Shown piece after piece: positions 36,121 through 47,298 of a DNA stretch of 64,000 nt; positions within the stretch are counted from its first letter, which is position 1, and every line of letters begins with the position of its first letter. The notes below the pieces were generated by a model. That model was given only the letters and a program-made list of their open reading frames with translations. It was not told the origin of the DNA and made no database searches. This stretch comes from Hyposmocoma kahamanoa (taxonomy: Eukaryota; Arthropoda; Insecta; Lepidoptera; Cosmopterigidae), in the NCBI RefSeq assembly GCF_003589595.1, contig NW_020654810.1, forward strand, positions 15,889,652 through 15,953,651, read 5' to 3'. A program made the position numbers and the translations under genes.

Positions 36121-36336
36121 CCTCTGAGGCGATGGTTTAGTTCATACTTCGCCACACTGGCGTAATGCGGGTCGGGGACTTCACACCTTCTTCGACGGTT
36201 TCATCACGATGTTTTCCTTCACTGAAAAGCTCATGGTAAATTTCAAATTAAATTTCGCACATAAATTCCGAGACACTCAGAGATGCGAACCTCGAATTTG
36301 AGAGGCGATAGGTCAAACCATTAGGCTACCACGATT
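36121..36336 (-). repeat. tRNA-headed SINE with RTE-type tail, family R
   Basis: On the minus strand the head CGTGGTAGCCTAATGGTTTG (A-box-like) and GAGGTTCGCATCTCTGAG (B-box-like) is followed by CCATGAGCTTTTCAGTGAAG and GAAAACATCGTGATGAAACC. It then carries GTGTGAAGTCCCCGACCCGC. It joins a Pol III-type head to the tail seen at 34528. Confidence 0.7.
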
Positions 36337-37008
36337 TTTCAAATGTTACACGTTAGTAATTAGTAAGTTATTATAAAAACTTACCTTTAATAGAAATTAT
36401 TAATTCAGCTCTAAATTTTAATTAAAAGTACTGAATTAATTCTCGACGTCGCGGTGACCGCAAAACACTTAAGCCATCACAAGAAGCTGCATGTAATTTT
36501 CAAGTCGTAGCTGAGATTCAAAAAGAGCGTGGTGGAAAATAAACAGCACTTGTATCTCAACGCAGGCATCTCATCTAGAGCGAGGCTCATGTTTCTTAAG
36601 AAGTTGGTCGGAAGTATAAACAACGTCTGCGGTGTTTACGTTACGTCTCCATCCGACCGACTAACTGTGAAATTTTAACAACTACAAGCGTCTACTATAT
36701 TTGCGATCGTTTCGAGTGAAAACCACAACTGTCATACATTTGCGCATGCTTAACAGCTCAGCGAATGCTCGCTCTGTTCTATGTTAGATCTGTGGTAGGT
36801 CTTTGAAGTTATCAAGGTTACTATTTATAGAACAAACGTAACTAAATGACGGTCCCTGTGATCGTTTATCAGATAGAGGTTAGAACGAAAACGGGTGGTA
36901 CGTAATTTAATCTATGTATTTGATTTCTCAATATAGAACTTTTGTATTTGCACCAGTAAATATTTACTCAAAAGGAGTGTCGAACGGAAATCGTTTTGAA
37001 CTGTTTAA
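36337..37008. other. No gene recognised
   Basis: AT-rich to neutral unique sequence; nothing supported. Confidence 0.4.
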
Positions 37009-37296
37009 ATGTTTTTGTTTAATTTTGTTATTACCTACAGAATGCGTATTACTGTTTATTTAGTATTAGTCGTTAGTTTATTTGAAGTCCTAAATACAAT
37101 TGCAGTAGTGATCAAAGACGCCTCTACCGCAGTAGTCTCTGTTCTAAATCGCATAAGCCTTATGATTCGTAGGCAATGTAGAAACCAAACAAACGGCGTG
37201 CACCGAGCGTCTAGAGGGCCTCACGGGCCTAAGCCCACAACGTTTTGGGCGTCAGCGTCAGTCCTGCTGTCAATTACTCCCTCAGTAGCATGTTAG
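37009..37296 (+). other. Unassigned 95-codon frame with hydrophobic start
   Basis: An internal start at 37042 gives MRITVYLVLVVSLFEVLNTI, which has the look of a signal peptide or membrane segment. The following part is basic (RRQCRNQTNGVHRASRGPHG). The part from 37190 is GC-richer than the flanks. There is no recognised domain, no clear upstream promoter and no polyadenylation context. A chance frame is more likely than a gene. Confidence 0.15.
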
Positions 37297-38330
37297 CAGA
37301 GCTTAACTCGAACACCAACCACTGAACATAATTCCCCGTACGCAAGGCTAGCTAAACACTATTTTTAAATTGTTCATGAGTTCTAAGTAGTGCCGTAAGC
37401 TATTTTTAACTGGGACAAATGGATCGTGCGGTAACTTACAACGTTAAGTTAACGTGGGTCTGTTTAAAAGCATTTGTGTTTAAGCGGTTTTTGTTGGGAA
37501 ATTATAGTTATTTTTATTGGACTTTTTCTCCAACCATTACGTCTATAAATGATTTTTATGTCTCAATTTGCACCAATTTTTTGATGTTACATATGAAATT
37601 ATATAAGAGTTGTTGATTAACTCATTCGTAGAATCTTAGAATATTTCTGTGGAATTCTAGATTATTCGGGCACAACAGTGTCACAACGATTTCCAAAAAA
37701 AAAAATAAAAACTAAATATTACACGAGAAAGCCTGAGACCCTTGAAGTAATTTGTCAGTATCTATCAACAAGGGATGCTATCTAACTTCCAAACAAACAA
37801 GATAAGAAGTCTGATGCGGGGTTATGTACATGTGTTATCGTAACGTCTTACGAATACAACGTGCTTTTGTGTGCGTGACTAAGAAATGTGTATAAATGGG
37901 TCAATGCTCTGATGATAATATGAGTATATTCCAAAGACGTTGATCGATTGTAAAGACTTTAGCTTAGATAAACAGACACACACTGAAATCTGCCGAGGCA
38001 TCGATATACCTGTACGTCAAGGAATGACTGATCGAATGACACCAACAATCTGTTTCACATGTGAAAAATTGTGAACCACTGAAATAATGGATGGATATTT
38101 CTCGACTTAAGGCGGTTTCATGTAAATTGAGTTTGGTTCCTATTTTTGTCTGAAAATTTTTACTCTGGTAGAATCCTGAGAGTAAATTTCAAACTATCAG
38201 CTGCTAGTGATACTATTCTAACAAAAATAATCTTTATTTGTAAATAAAACAATTTTTACATTGTCGTGTGGCTTTATAGCAATTTAAGCGACAATTATCC
38301 AAAATAAAAACCTTAAAACTACCCTTTTGT
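37297..38330. other. No gene recognised
   Basis: AT-rich. Confidence 0.4.
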
Positions 38331-38518
38331 TTTTTTTTATGATACCAATGGACGGGACGAACAAGTCGTTTTGCCTAGTGGTATGCGACTCACATATCCA
38401 TGACAGTTGCAGTGCCATTCAGAAGTTTAAATCACAAAGATCTGTAGGGAACCTACTACCACTGCACCCGTCAGAGAGACATAAGTGGACAAGTTCCATG
38501 TGCCTGTAATTTCACCAA
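38331..38518 (-). mobile_element. SINE family S, 5'-truncated copy
   Basis: The poly(T) side and GATACCAATGGACGGGACGA are at the left. It keeps only the 3' two-thirds of the element, ending at TGCCTGTAATTTCACC. Confidence 0.8.
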
Positions 38519-38930
38519 ATTCACCTTAAAACCTATTTCCAAGAATTTATGGTAGACGTTGGATTGAAATTGTCTGATAATAATTGAAAAGGCACCTTAA
38601 TACTTTGATTTATATTATAGCATCGGATCTGACATAAATATGATTTTTCTATGTCATATTGATGATCTACCAAATCGTGATGAACCGGTTCATATGATTA
38701 GAGCAAAGATAAAACGAGTCATTATTATAATAGTTTAAGCAACAAAATGTTTACAGCGTTTAAGAACCGAAAGTCGTATTAGGATGTGACTGCCTGTACC
38801 CTGAGATATCTCGTACGGAGCTGGTTTACTAACTTGCATTTTGCAAGTAGAAGTGAAGTGTGTTGGACTGTTCTAAATACACTGAACAGCACGCTGGACT
38901 TTACACTATGAACTTTAGACCATCTTGGAT
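38519..38930. other. No gene recognised
   Basis: No repeat or coding signal. Confidence 0.4.
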
Positions 38931-39240
38931 GTAACCATACACGTGGCGACTTTTAGATCGCTACACTTGTGATTTATAGGCGATTGCATCGATGCAAACG
39001 CGCGACTGCATTGATACAAACGCGCAATTGCATCGATGCAAACGCTCGACTGCATCGATACAGTCGCTTATGTTGAATAATCATGTAGAATCAATCTGTA
39101 TAGGTTTATGCACAATATTTTGTTAATTGTAAATTTAAAAGTGAAATAATTTCACTTAACAATTATTAATTTTTAATAAATACATTTGTGATGCGTTTGT
39201 ATCGCGTTTGCATCGCTGTCAAAAGGCTCCGTGTGTAACC
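38931..39240. mobile_element. Probable non-autonomous transposon with a subterminal tandem array
   Basis: The left edge has GTAACCATACACGTGGCGAC; the right edge reversed has GGTTACACACGGAGCCTTTT. Next to the left edge lies a 4-unit array of 22 bp (38980-39067). One reversed unit-like stretch (GCGTTTGTATCGCGTTTGCA) is next to the right edge (39193). The layout of similar ends with subterminal repeats in opposite orientation is typical of DNA transposons whose transposase binds subterminal motifs. Confidence 0.5.
38980..39067. repeat. Tandem array, 22 bp x 4
   Basis: Units of roughly GCGAYTGCATCGATRCAAAC plus two bases start at 38980, 39002, 39024 and 39046. The centre TTGCATCGATGCAA is itself a 14-bp palindrome. 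Units differ at a few positions. No spacers, so not a CRISPR. Confidence 0.85.
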
Positions 39241-39428
39241 GCTCTTGGACTCCTAGTAAGTGACAAAGCTGAATTAAATCTTTTGGAAATTAATCTATGT
39301 TTTCGGATTTTTCGAATATATCTATGTAATCTTATGATATCTAAGTCTAATTTTACAGTACCAAATGTAACAAGTCTATATTTCCAGGCTATAAGATATA
39401 AAATATAAAAGTTTCACACTATATATCA

Positions 39429-39570
39429 GAAAATGAAATTATTTTATCGGACTGTCTACGCGTTTTTTTTTCAATCAAACCAATGTTTCGCGCCCTTTAC
39501 AGGTCCCATGGTCACGGGTGACTCTGCCGTCACCACGTCATCACTAGTCAGGCATGACCATCGGACCAAA
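39429..39570 (-). repeat. Repeat family E, reverse copy
   Basis: GAAAATGAAATTATTTTATC, ACGCGTTTTTTTTTCAATCA and CAATGTTTCGCGCCCTTTAC followed by GGTCCCATGGTCACGG mirror the copy at 46380-46505. In that copy GACCATGGGACCTGTAAAGG precedes GCCTGAAACGTTGG. Confidence 0.6.
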
Positions 39571-40017
39571 TTTTTGGTGTCAAAAGTGCGTAGAATTTAG
39601 AGTGAAAAACACATAGTAACGCATTAGATTTTTTCCAAATACCCTGATAATGTTTTTTGTCAATTTAAGTAAAGCTATAAGATTTCTCACCTATCAAATT
39701 TTATATTGGAAAAATGGTTATCGACATTCAGCACCTTATGCACGATCAGTTCACAGTGCAGCAATCAAGACAGGAGTCGGAAAAATTTCGTCAAGGTTCC
39801 TATCTGGTACCTGGAAGTTTTTATATAGGCTTCGAACCCAGGATGGTCGGAGTACAGACATTTAGTCTTAACCTGGAATGTTTGTGCAGTGCAATTCAAA
39901 CGATGATCTATCTCATATCATGCCCTGCGTGCTCTAACACTTGCACACTTGAGGATTTAATGGCGGCTTCTAGTGACGCGGGCGGCGTGGCAGAGTTCTG
40001 GGCTACAATAGTATAAT

Positions 40018-40302
40018 TTTTACAATAAGATTCCGGAGCATGTTATCATTTTCGAAGTTTAAAAACTACATTAAAAATATTTTGTTTGAAAAGTCATATT
40101 ACAAAATTGAAGACTACGCGTTAGATAAAGATGTACGGAAAGGCGACATGGCTCCAGATTCCACACAAATTTGATTCAAAGTGTATTCCGTAGCATTTAA
40201 GTTTATTTGAAAAGAGCAACCCCTGGTGTTTCGAACGAGCAATAGCTTAAAAGTACCTTGAATGTGACGTTTTCGAATAAATTATTCTTTGACTTTGACA
40301 AT
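40018..40302 (+). pseudogene. LINE reverse transcriptase C-terminus and 3' UTR, family A
   Basis: The frame reads FYNKIPEHV (40018-40044), then after a one-base shift LSFSKFKNYIKNILFEKSYY, KIEDYALDKDVRKGDMAPDS and TQI, with the stop at 40172-40174. The LYN.IP...L....FK...K..L..KSYY pattern is the usual end of CR1/Jockey-like LINE polymerases. The 3' UTR to 40302 (TTAAGTTTATTTGAAAAGAG, ending GAATAAATTATTCTTTGACT) matches the minus-strand copies at 621 and 4767. It is 5' truncated and frameshifted, so inactive. Confidence 0.7.
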
Positions 40303-41726
40303 GCTATCAATATCACGAGAAGAATAAGAAGATGAAATAATAATTTTTTTAGTCTTTGACCGTCTGCAGTGACGCATATGAGTGTTAATAATACAGTGTG
40401 AAACGTGCGTCTAGCCGAACCGCTTCGTCGGCGTATCCGAAACAACGCAGAGGGTCACATGCATGCGTGTGATACTGTGCCAAATGTCATTTCTTTATCC
40501 ATAAATTCTTTCCAACATTTGCCTTGGATGTACTCCTCGGTTTATAATACTTCATTGGTATAAAGCTAGGATAAGTGGATATACTATTGTTAGTTTTAAA
40601 ATTTAGCACAAAAGGTTTTATCTATTCCGTTGTTAGTGTGACTCTTGCATTTATAGAGTTTTAAATAACGTTGGCTTTAAATAAATAATTCTCGAGAGTC
40701 GGTCGATATAATAGAAGTCTACGAATAGAATAAAATTGGAAAGCGAAGTCTAAAAATACTTGGTTGAAGTTGCCTATGTACGCAATTAATCGACTTTACG
40801 AGTGTTTCGTCACTTTTTCATTGTGAATCCATAAATTTTTCTATCGGCTTGGCGATGACAATGCCTAAGAACGTTGATATAAATCATTTTACTTGTCAAT
40901 TTTATCACAAATATCAGAAACAATTTAATCTTGTAAAAAAATTGTGTAAATATCAGGTATATATATTTATGTTACAGACTGATAGGTGTCGGATTACATT
41001 CGACCTTCGAAATTACTCAGAAGCATTCCTGTTACGTTATCTAAAATAAAAAAAATGTATTATTGATAGTTTCCATGGCACAGAACTCTTTGAAGGGTTA
41101 AATGCAATACTCGACTTAGAAAACCACAATGTGGGTTCGATATAAAAAGTTTGACTTTTCTCCATTTGCTCTTTACAAAGAAATGCAGACACGAACCGGA
41201 TCAATTGTCTCCATTTGAAAACCCAGACTAAAAAGCAATATTGACCGTTGAAGCCAAACTTGGAAAAGAGAGACAAGATAATTCTAGAGCTGTCAAGGCA
41301 GAGTGGGTCAAATGCGGGCTATTTAAAAACAACGCGCGCATCCATTAATGTTGCAGAGTCCGGGAAGGTGGATTGCCTGCTTTGACTGGGTCGGTTATAC
41401 TTGGACCGATCGAAGCGTGCTATTACTGAATTGTTTCATCCGAATGCTCCCGAAATTCAACCGCCTTTTTGCAATAATGTCATAGTAGCACGCTTGATTA
41501 AAAGCCAAGCGATTAACGTCCATTTAATGATACTCGGATTAAGATTCATTTAGTACAAATTAGTTTTGTTTGCACATTATTTACTTGTGTAAGAATGTTC
41601 AACAGTGAAGACTTGATTAATTTATTTGTTACCACAATGTGGATGTTTGTTGTGACTAAACAATGACAAGCATTAACTTTGGAAGCTGAATTAGAATAAC
41701 ACTAATACATTTTCTTTTTGTTTCAG
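40303..41726. other. No gene recognised; GC-richer patch at 41280-41530
   Basis: The patch holds CTGCTTTGACTGGGTCGGTT and GCACGCTTGATTAAAAGCCA with no ORF and no repeat signature. It lies 200-450 bp upstream of the best candidate exon and could be intronic regulatory DNA. This is inference. Confidence 0.25.
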
Positions 41727-41798
41727 GTAGAATTATGCAATAATTTGCTCAAGAAGTTCTTTGACTCAAAATTATACCAATCTAGACGAGGAAGAGAA
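41727..41798 (+). other. Best candidate internal exon (72 nt, phase 0-0)
   Basis: A strong acceptor (TTTTCTTTTTGTTTCAG, ending 41726) and the consensus donor GTAAGTTA at 41799 bound a 72-nt segment. Exactly one frame is open through it: VELCNNLLKKFFDSKLYQSR followed by RGRE. The other two frames have stops. The length is a multiple of three, so it could be skipped without shifting frame. I do not recognise the protein. If real, the window lies inside a gene with very large introns on the plus strand. Nothing else in the window fixes which gene. Confidence 0.35.
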
Positions 41799-42942
41799 GT
41801 AAGTTAATTATAGAATTTACTTTTAATTTATTTTTTGTAGAATCTGACGAACTGTAGGGCCATGATAAAAGTTTTCTCTTGTTCTAATTATGTCCATGTT
41901 ACTAAATAAAGATTTAGTGAAGAGATTTAGTAAAGTTTTCAAATATATGTTTTAGATATGTATTTGTTATAAAACTCTCCACCACACCTATGTCCCTCCA
42001 GATTCGCTAATGAATGGTGTAAATGAGAATTTTTGCCAAAGACCAACTTTATGTGATGACTTTACACTGCTGTCAGCTGCAAAAAATTAGAGGCCTAACG
42101 AAAATGAATGAAACAATGTTGTTGTATTTCTAAACGGTAATCATGCGGTAATTTATAATGTTATATTTAACACTCATCTTGCGAACGCTGACGGTTAGAA
42201 AATTTAAACACGCAAAAGAAATAAAAAATAATCTTAATGAGCGATAAAAAGGCAGTGATATCAGATTTTCAAAACATTTTGTCCGAAATTTTAATGTTAA
42301 CAATTTGAAGAGAAAAAAATTTCTCATTGTTAGAATTAAACGCTTGTGGAAGGAGGGTGGCGTAATAATAGGACATAATATATTCAGGGCGAGTCAAATA
42401 AAATTAGCACGGTGAAAAATGTAAACGGTCCTTTTATTGCCTCGAGAACGTGTAAGTATTAGGTTGTGCCGAGTGCCTTCCTTTGTGGGAATTCCGCTTC
42501 GTCGCGATATACTGGGATATAATATTTTTATTTGTGCTAAATACCGAGTCGCGCTGGTCGGTTGATTCGTAAATGGAGTCTGGATGAAATATTAGAGGTG
42601 TTACTGCGGCCATGTAACGCCTACTTCTGTTTTGCATTGCTACTGAAAAGTTGGTAATGCAATTTCACATATATTTATAGTTGAATAAGTTTGTATATAT
42701 TATAATAAACAAGGTTAAATATTCAATTATATTAAATTAAATTCAATTCATTGCTCTATACAAAGTTCACAAAAGTCTTAAATAGCATTGAGGTCCTTAT
42801 TATATGGCACCCTGTAAAGCATAGCAAATAAGGGCAGAGGGCATCTATTTTATAAGTAAAATTTAAAACAATCAAAGAATCTCAAAGTCACTGATAACCC
42901 TTACTACTACTTGCTTTATTTCTAGAGAGAGCCATATGTCTA
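41799..42942. other. No gene recognised
   Basis: AT-rich; chance ORFs only. Confidence 0.4.
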
Positions 42943-43171
42943 GGGTCGGCAGATTAAAGCACATAAGTCAAAAAAGTGCTTCATTTGTTAATATATAATA
43001 ATTATATTTTTTGTGTTGCTTTTAGTGTTGGAAGTTAAATAACCTCTAGAATAAAGTTCGAAATTTATGAAGTAACAAATGAACTTGACTTATGTGCTTT
43101 AACCAGTAGATGTATTAATTTCAATGAATGTAGTTGGATCTTGACTTATGGGCTTTAGTCCGCCGACCCTA
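42941..43171. mobile_element. TA-flanked MITE (Tc1/mariner-type) with 29-bp inverted ends
   Basis: The element at 42943-43169 (227 bp) begins GGGTCGGCAGATTAAAGCAC followed by ATAAGTCAA. It ends with the inverse of GGGTCGGCGGACTAAAGCCC followed by ATAAGTCAA, three differences in 29. Both sides abut TA (42941-42942, 43170-43171), the target of Tc1/mariner elements. A third copy of the subterminal motif (GACTTATGTGCTTTAA) lies inside at 43086. An AT palindrome (TATAATAATATATTATATAA) follows at 43177. Confidence 0.75.
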
Positions 43172-43489
43172 GATATTATATAATAATATATTATATAATA
43201 TTATATAATATATTTGATGCATATCATTTAATATCCATTCTCGAAAACTTCGTTCAGAGTGTGTTAGTATTTTTGTACTGGAAAGTTTTCAGTTGTTCAT
43301 TTGAGAATCTCGATTTTATCTATACATTTAATTTGGTAGGGTATTTTATTATGAATTTTAATTACCATGGAATGCGGGCCAGACGTAAATATATTATGTA
43401 GTTTTGACATATTTTTAATTTCTGTTCATTCTTGTTGTTACGTTTTATATATTCATTTCCTTATTGGTGTCTTTACTATTCCACAATGT

Positions 43490-43722
43490 CGTGCAATGTC
43501 ACTCAAAGTTTTAAATCACAAAGATCTGAGGAGCACTGCCACTGTACCCGTCATTTTGAAACATTAAGTTGACAAGTCTCATGCGCCTGTAATTTTTCCA
43601 GCACCCTTTTCCTTGAAAACTGGAACGCAGTAATGCTCACATTACTGCTTGGCGACAGAAATTGGTAAAGTTGCAGTACTTCCCTGGACGAACTCTTTTA
43701 CACGGAGCTGTACTTCTACTTA
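43490..43722 (-). mobile_element. SINE family S, 3'-decayed copy
   Basis: It is recognisable from GTGCAATGTCACTCAAAG through GTAATGCTCACATTACTGC to GGAGCTGTACTTCTACTTAA. The poly(A) end is missing, which is unusual for the family. Confidence 0.75.
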
Positions 43723-44384
43723 ATGTATGTGTCGGGAATATTAAATCTTTGCCATATGCACTCTAAAAATAGACACAAATCTTTGCATTGAGGCCCATTA
43801 TCTACTAAAGCGAAGCAGGGAAGAGTTGTGCTCCAGTAACCAATTGTATTTCGTTATTTGGGATAATTCCATACAGCTAATGGATTTATAAGCTAATAAA
43901 GGTCTTCCTTGCGTAAAATCAAATGATGCTTCCTAAAGTGCTGTATAAAATAGTCCTGATAAATAATTGTATGCAACGGTCGTCCGATTATTACTTATTA
44001 TCAGTTAAATATAGTGGCGCCATACTATTATTAATTGAAATGCATTCGCTCGCTTCACTAATGGGTTTGTCACGAAGTGATGGCACATTTGAATAATTTC
44101 CGAAGCCACCAAATGCGACATGGAGTAGTTTGAATCGGCAAATGTTAAAATAGTACTCGATTTATTTCAGAAATTCAGTTTAGCAAGGAAGACTGTTTGT
44201 GAATTTTGAACATAGGTACCTTGTCAAATATTATGTAATCTTTTATATTTACTAAGTTTCTATAATTTAGCTAAATAAGTGTAATTCTTTAATTGTTTCC
44301 TGCACTCCAAATGTAACGCGACAGTAGCTATAAATCTTTAATCTTTTTGTTTTTATATAACCTTTTTAAATTTTGTTTAACTTC
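43723..44384. other. No gene recognised
   Basis: AT-rich, nothing supported. Confidence 0.4.
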
Positions 44385-44458
44385 TAATTTTGTTTCCTAC
44401 TTTTGTAATCTGTCTGGTTAGACAACCAGACAGATTACAAAAGTAAGAAACAAAGTTA
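44385..44458. repeat. 35-bp near-perfect hairpin with a 4-nt loop
   Basis: 44385-44419 and 44424-44458 are reverse complements at 33 of 35 positions (core ACTTTTGTAATCTGTCTGGT, loop AGAC). Part of the arm (CCTACTTTTG) recurs just downstream at 44480. It sits 40 bp before a full-length SINE. Confidence 0.9.
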
Positions 44459-44496
44459 TTTACAATAGTACGAAGACTCCTACTTTTGCAAATAAC

Positions 44497-44803
44497 TTTT
44501 TTTTATAATATCAAGTGACGGGACGAACAAGTCGTGCGCCTGATGGTAAGCTACACGCCTGTCCATAACAGTTGCAGTTTCACTCAGAGCTTTAAATCGC
44601 AAAGAGCTGAGAGGCACTGCCACTGCGCCCGTCACCCTGAGACATAAGTTGACAAATTCCCTTGTGCCTGTAATTTCACCAGCACCCTTACCCTTAAAAA
44701 CCGGAACACAGTAATGCTGACATTACTGCTTGGCGGCAGAAATAGGTAAGGTGGAAGTACTACACTGGACCAACTCTTTTACAAGGAGCTCTGCTACTAC
44801 TAC
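44497..44803 (-). mobile_element. SINE family S, full-length reference copy
   Basis: The most complete copy. From the left, TTTTTTTTATAATATCAAGT is followed by ACGGGACGAACAAGTCGTGC, CACTGCCACTGCGCCCGTCA and TGTAATTTCACCAGCACCCT. The hairpin GTAATGCTGACATTACTGC and GGAGCTCTGCTACTACTAC come last. The sense strand is minus. Confidence 0.9.
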
Positions 44804-46379
44804 AACACATTTCTTTGGCGGTCAGGACAATTTACAATCTGGACCCCAGAGTGTTTTTTAGAAACAAGTTAAAAAAAAATTATATTATTACACTAGCGGC
44901 ACGGTACATCTGTGAAAATTTTATTTATGTTATGAAGAACTGTATTTTCTTAAGAAAAATAATGATAAACACATAATATTTATACGGGAAATAAAAATAA
45001 ACTGACTGTTTTTGAGAGTTGTTCTCACAAAATTACAAATTCATTTACGGGACAAAGTATAATAAAATTCCGGTTGATATTAAAAATTTGCCATTTAGGA
45101 GGTCTAAAACTATTGCGAAATAAAAACGTTACACTGAATGTTATTATACAGCTTTTTGGCATAAATTTATTTCGATGCTATTACGCCAACTGTCACAATA
45201 ATAATGAAGAAGGCAATAACGCAATTAGTAATAATTAGAACATCGTAACATTCACAATTCAGACATTTTTGGCAAAATTTTACTTTCTTCCACGATCTAT
45301 CGATAGTACTATCGATAACGACTACATGACTATTTAAAGTTTTATGAAAACTGGCAACCTTGCAAATGCCATTTTACTTCCTCTTCAAATAAGTCGATTA
45401 TAGAAGATGACAAAAACCATGGTAGCAAACCTCCTTAGCTCTTGCAGGTTGTCTCGATGTATGATATAGAAATATGAAATAAATATTGTAAATGATAAAC
45501 TCAATCTGCCTTACGAATGGGTAGAGCGTAATCAATGTGACAATTTCAAGAGTAATTTGCATGTCCATGAAATAAAGACTACTTCAATTCGAGTTGGGAT
45601 GATGCAAAGCAAGTTTTAACGTTTCTTTTGAAAAACTAGATAAAAAAAATTACTTAAATCATCATAAATGAAAATTCATTTGCAACTTGTAACTTGAATG
45701 AAACATTTATGGGTGTTTAATAATTTAAAATAAGATAACCGACATATAAAATGCCACTTATTTATGTGAATGTCTCTACTAACTGCCAGAAAAATCGTAA
45801 ATTCTACACACATTCGTGAAATAAATAGGATTCTTTCAAATTCTTTACTATTGACTGCGCTCACATTTTTCTTGAATTTTAGCTGAGAACAATTTCATAG
45901 CGTTTAAAGAATTGTTTGTTTAGCTTAAACTGGAGTTGAGAGTATACGCAGCTATACTTGCATTAAATGTCTTTATTGTAAAATAACAGTTTGTATACAT
46001 CTAGCTCATATTCATATTTTGGATATATACACATAATAATCATAAAATAAGCGTATTGTATACGTGTTATATGAAATTCCAGAGTTAAACTAAAGAATCG
46101 TGGATTTGTTTTCGACATAATTTTCTATTTAAAGAAAATCAAGCAATCCGTCATTGCGTGCTATTTTTAGTTGTAGTCGAAACACCGCTCGATGTAATAC
46201 CGTACCGTGTGGTGGCAACCGCTGTGGTTGTCTGAATGCCCTATTGCTCAGGATTTGGCCATTATATCAGCCTTGTGGTTCAGATATGAATTTGAGGTTC
46301 CATTAGATTGTCTGAGAGTAAACTACAGTGACTTACAGTGTGTAGAAGTTACATCTTTGATTCGTTAACATTTTTATAG
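44804..46379. other. No gene recognised; one perfect palindrome
   Basis: AT-rich. See the palindrome at 45298-45317. The frame at 45676-45864 has no domain. Confidence 0.4.
45298..45317. promoter_or_regulatory. 20-bp perfect palindrome holding two TATCGATA sites
   Basis: TATCGATAGTACTATCGATA reads the same on both strands. TATCGATA is the DRE motif bound by DREF in Drosophila promoters. Whether it acts here is unknown; no transcription start is apparent. Confidence 0.4.
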
Positions 46380-46535
46380 GCTATGGTTGGTATCGTGTCA
46401 CAGTCAACCGTGACCATGGGACCTGTAAAGGGCCTGAAACGTTGGTTTGTTTGAAAAAACAAATATACGGGATTTAAATCCGAAAAATTGTTTCATTTCC
46501 TACGTGTAATAATCGCGAAAACCTGAGAACTCGAA
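46380..46535 (+). repeat. Repeat family E, longest copy
   Basis: CTATGGTTGGTATCGTGTCA, GACCATGGGACCTGTAAAGG, GCCTGAAACGTTGGTTTG, ATATACGGGATTTAAATCCG and TTTCATTTCCTAC are followed by AATCGCGAAAACCTGAGAAC and TCG. The last motif is the inverse of the left end of the 29606 copy. Confidence 0.6.
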
Positions 46536-46620
46536 ATAATAATAATATCTATTAACTAAACGATCACAGTATATCACCGGTTAGCAATAATTTCGTTAGT
46601 CTGACACTCAAAATACTGTA

Positions 46621-46888
46621 GCACTAGATCTCGTCGTGAAAGAGTTCGTCCATGGAAGTATTGTCACCTTACCTATTTCTGCCGCCAAGCAGTATCGTGA
46701 GCATCACTGCATTTCGGTTTTGAAGGGTGTCCGTGCCATGAAACTTTCAACTTATGTCTCAGTGTGACAGGTGCAGTGCCTCTCAGATCTTTGTGATTTA
46801 AGTTCTAAGCGGCACTGCTATTGTTATGAACAGGCGTGTCGCTTACCACAACACTTATTCGTCCCGTCACTTGGTAACATAAAAAAAA
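46621..46888 (+). mobile_element. SINE family S, diverged copy
   Basis: From GTGAAAGAGTTCGTCCATGG to CTTGGTAACATAAAAAAAA. The GGTGCTGGTGAAATTACAGG stretch is partly deleted and the hairpin is mutated (GCAGTATCGTGAGCATCACT). Confidence 0.8.
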
Positions 46889-47298
46889 GTTCTCCCTAAT
46901 TTGAGACCTGGTAATTGTGTACTTATTATAATAATCTTTCAAAAGGATATACTTAAGAGGAGGTGCTGAATTTAAATGAAGTAGTAGCACTATTTCTATG
47001 TCGTAATTTTGCGACGGCTGTCCCCAACCATCATTCGGGTTGATATGTTTTGCTATTTTCAACGACGGTCATTGCCTCATTTCTGGTTAGCAAGAAATTT
47101 AAACCAAGCCCCGCCTTAACGTGTCATTTACTTTCTCTATTTTTCAATGCCGTCAAAATGTTATAGCGTCTGGGAGTTTCTGTGTAAAAAATAATTAATT
47201 ATTTCGTAGCATTTTGAATTTGGATTCTAAAACAGTTGCAAATATTACGTGTCTAAACGCTTTTAAACATTTACACTTGTAGCCAACACTGTTACGTG

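Noticed and set aside
38980..39067. CRISPR-like array
   Set aside because: Units are directly adjacent with no spacers, and the genome is eukaryotic.
41727..41798. Reading the candidate exon as the dimerisation helix of a doublesex-type protein because of LCNNLLKKF
   Set aside because: The similarity covers only a few residues of a helix, and the rest (DSKLYQSRRGRE) does not fit that family. No identity is claimed.
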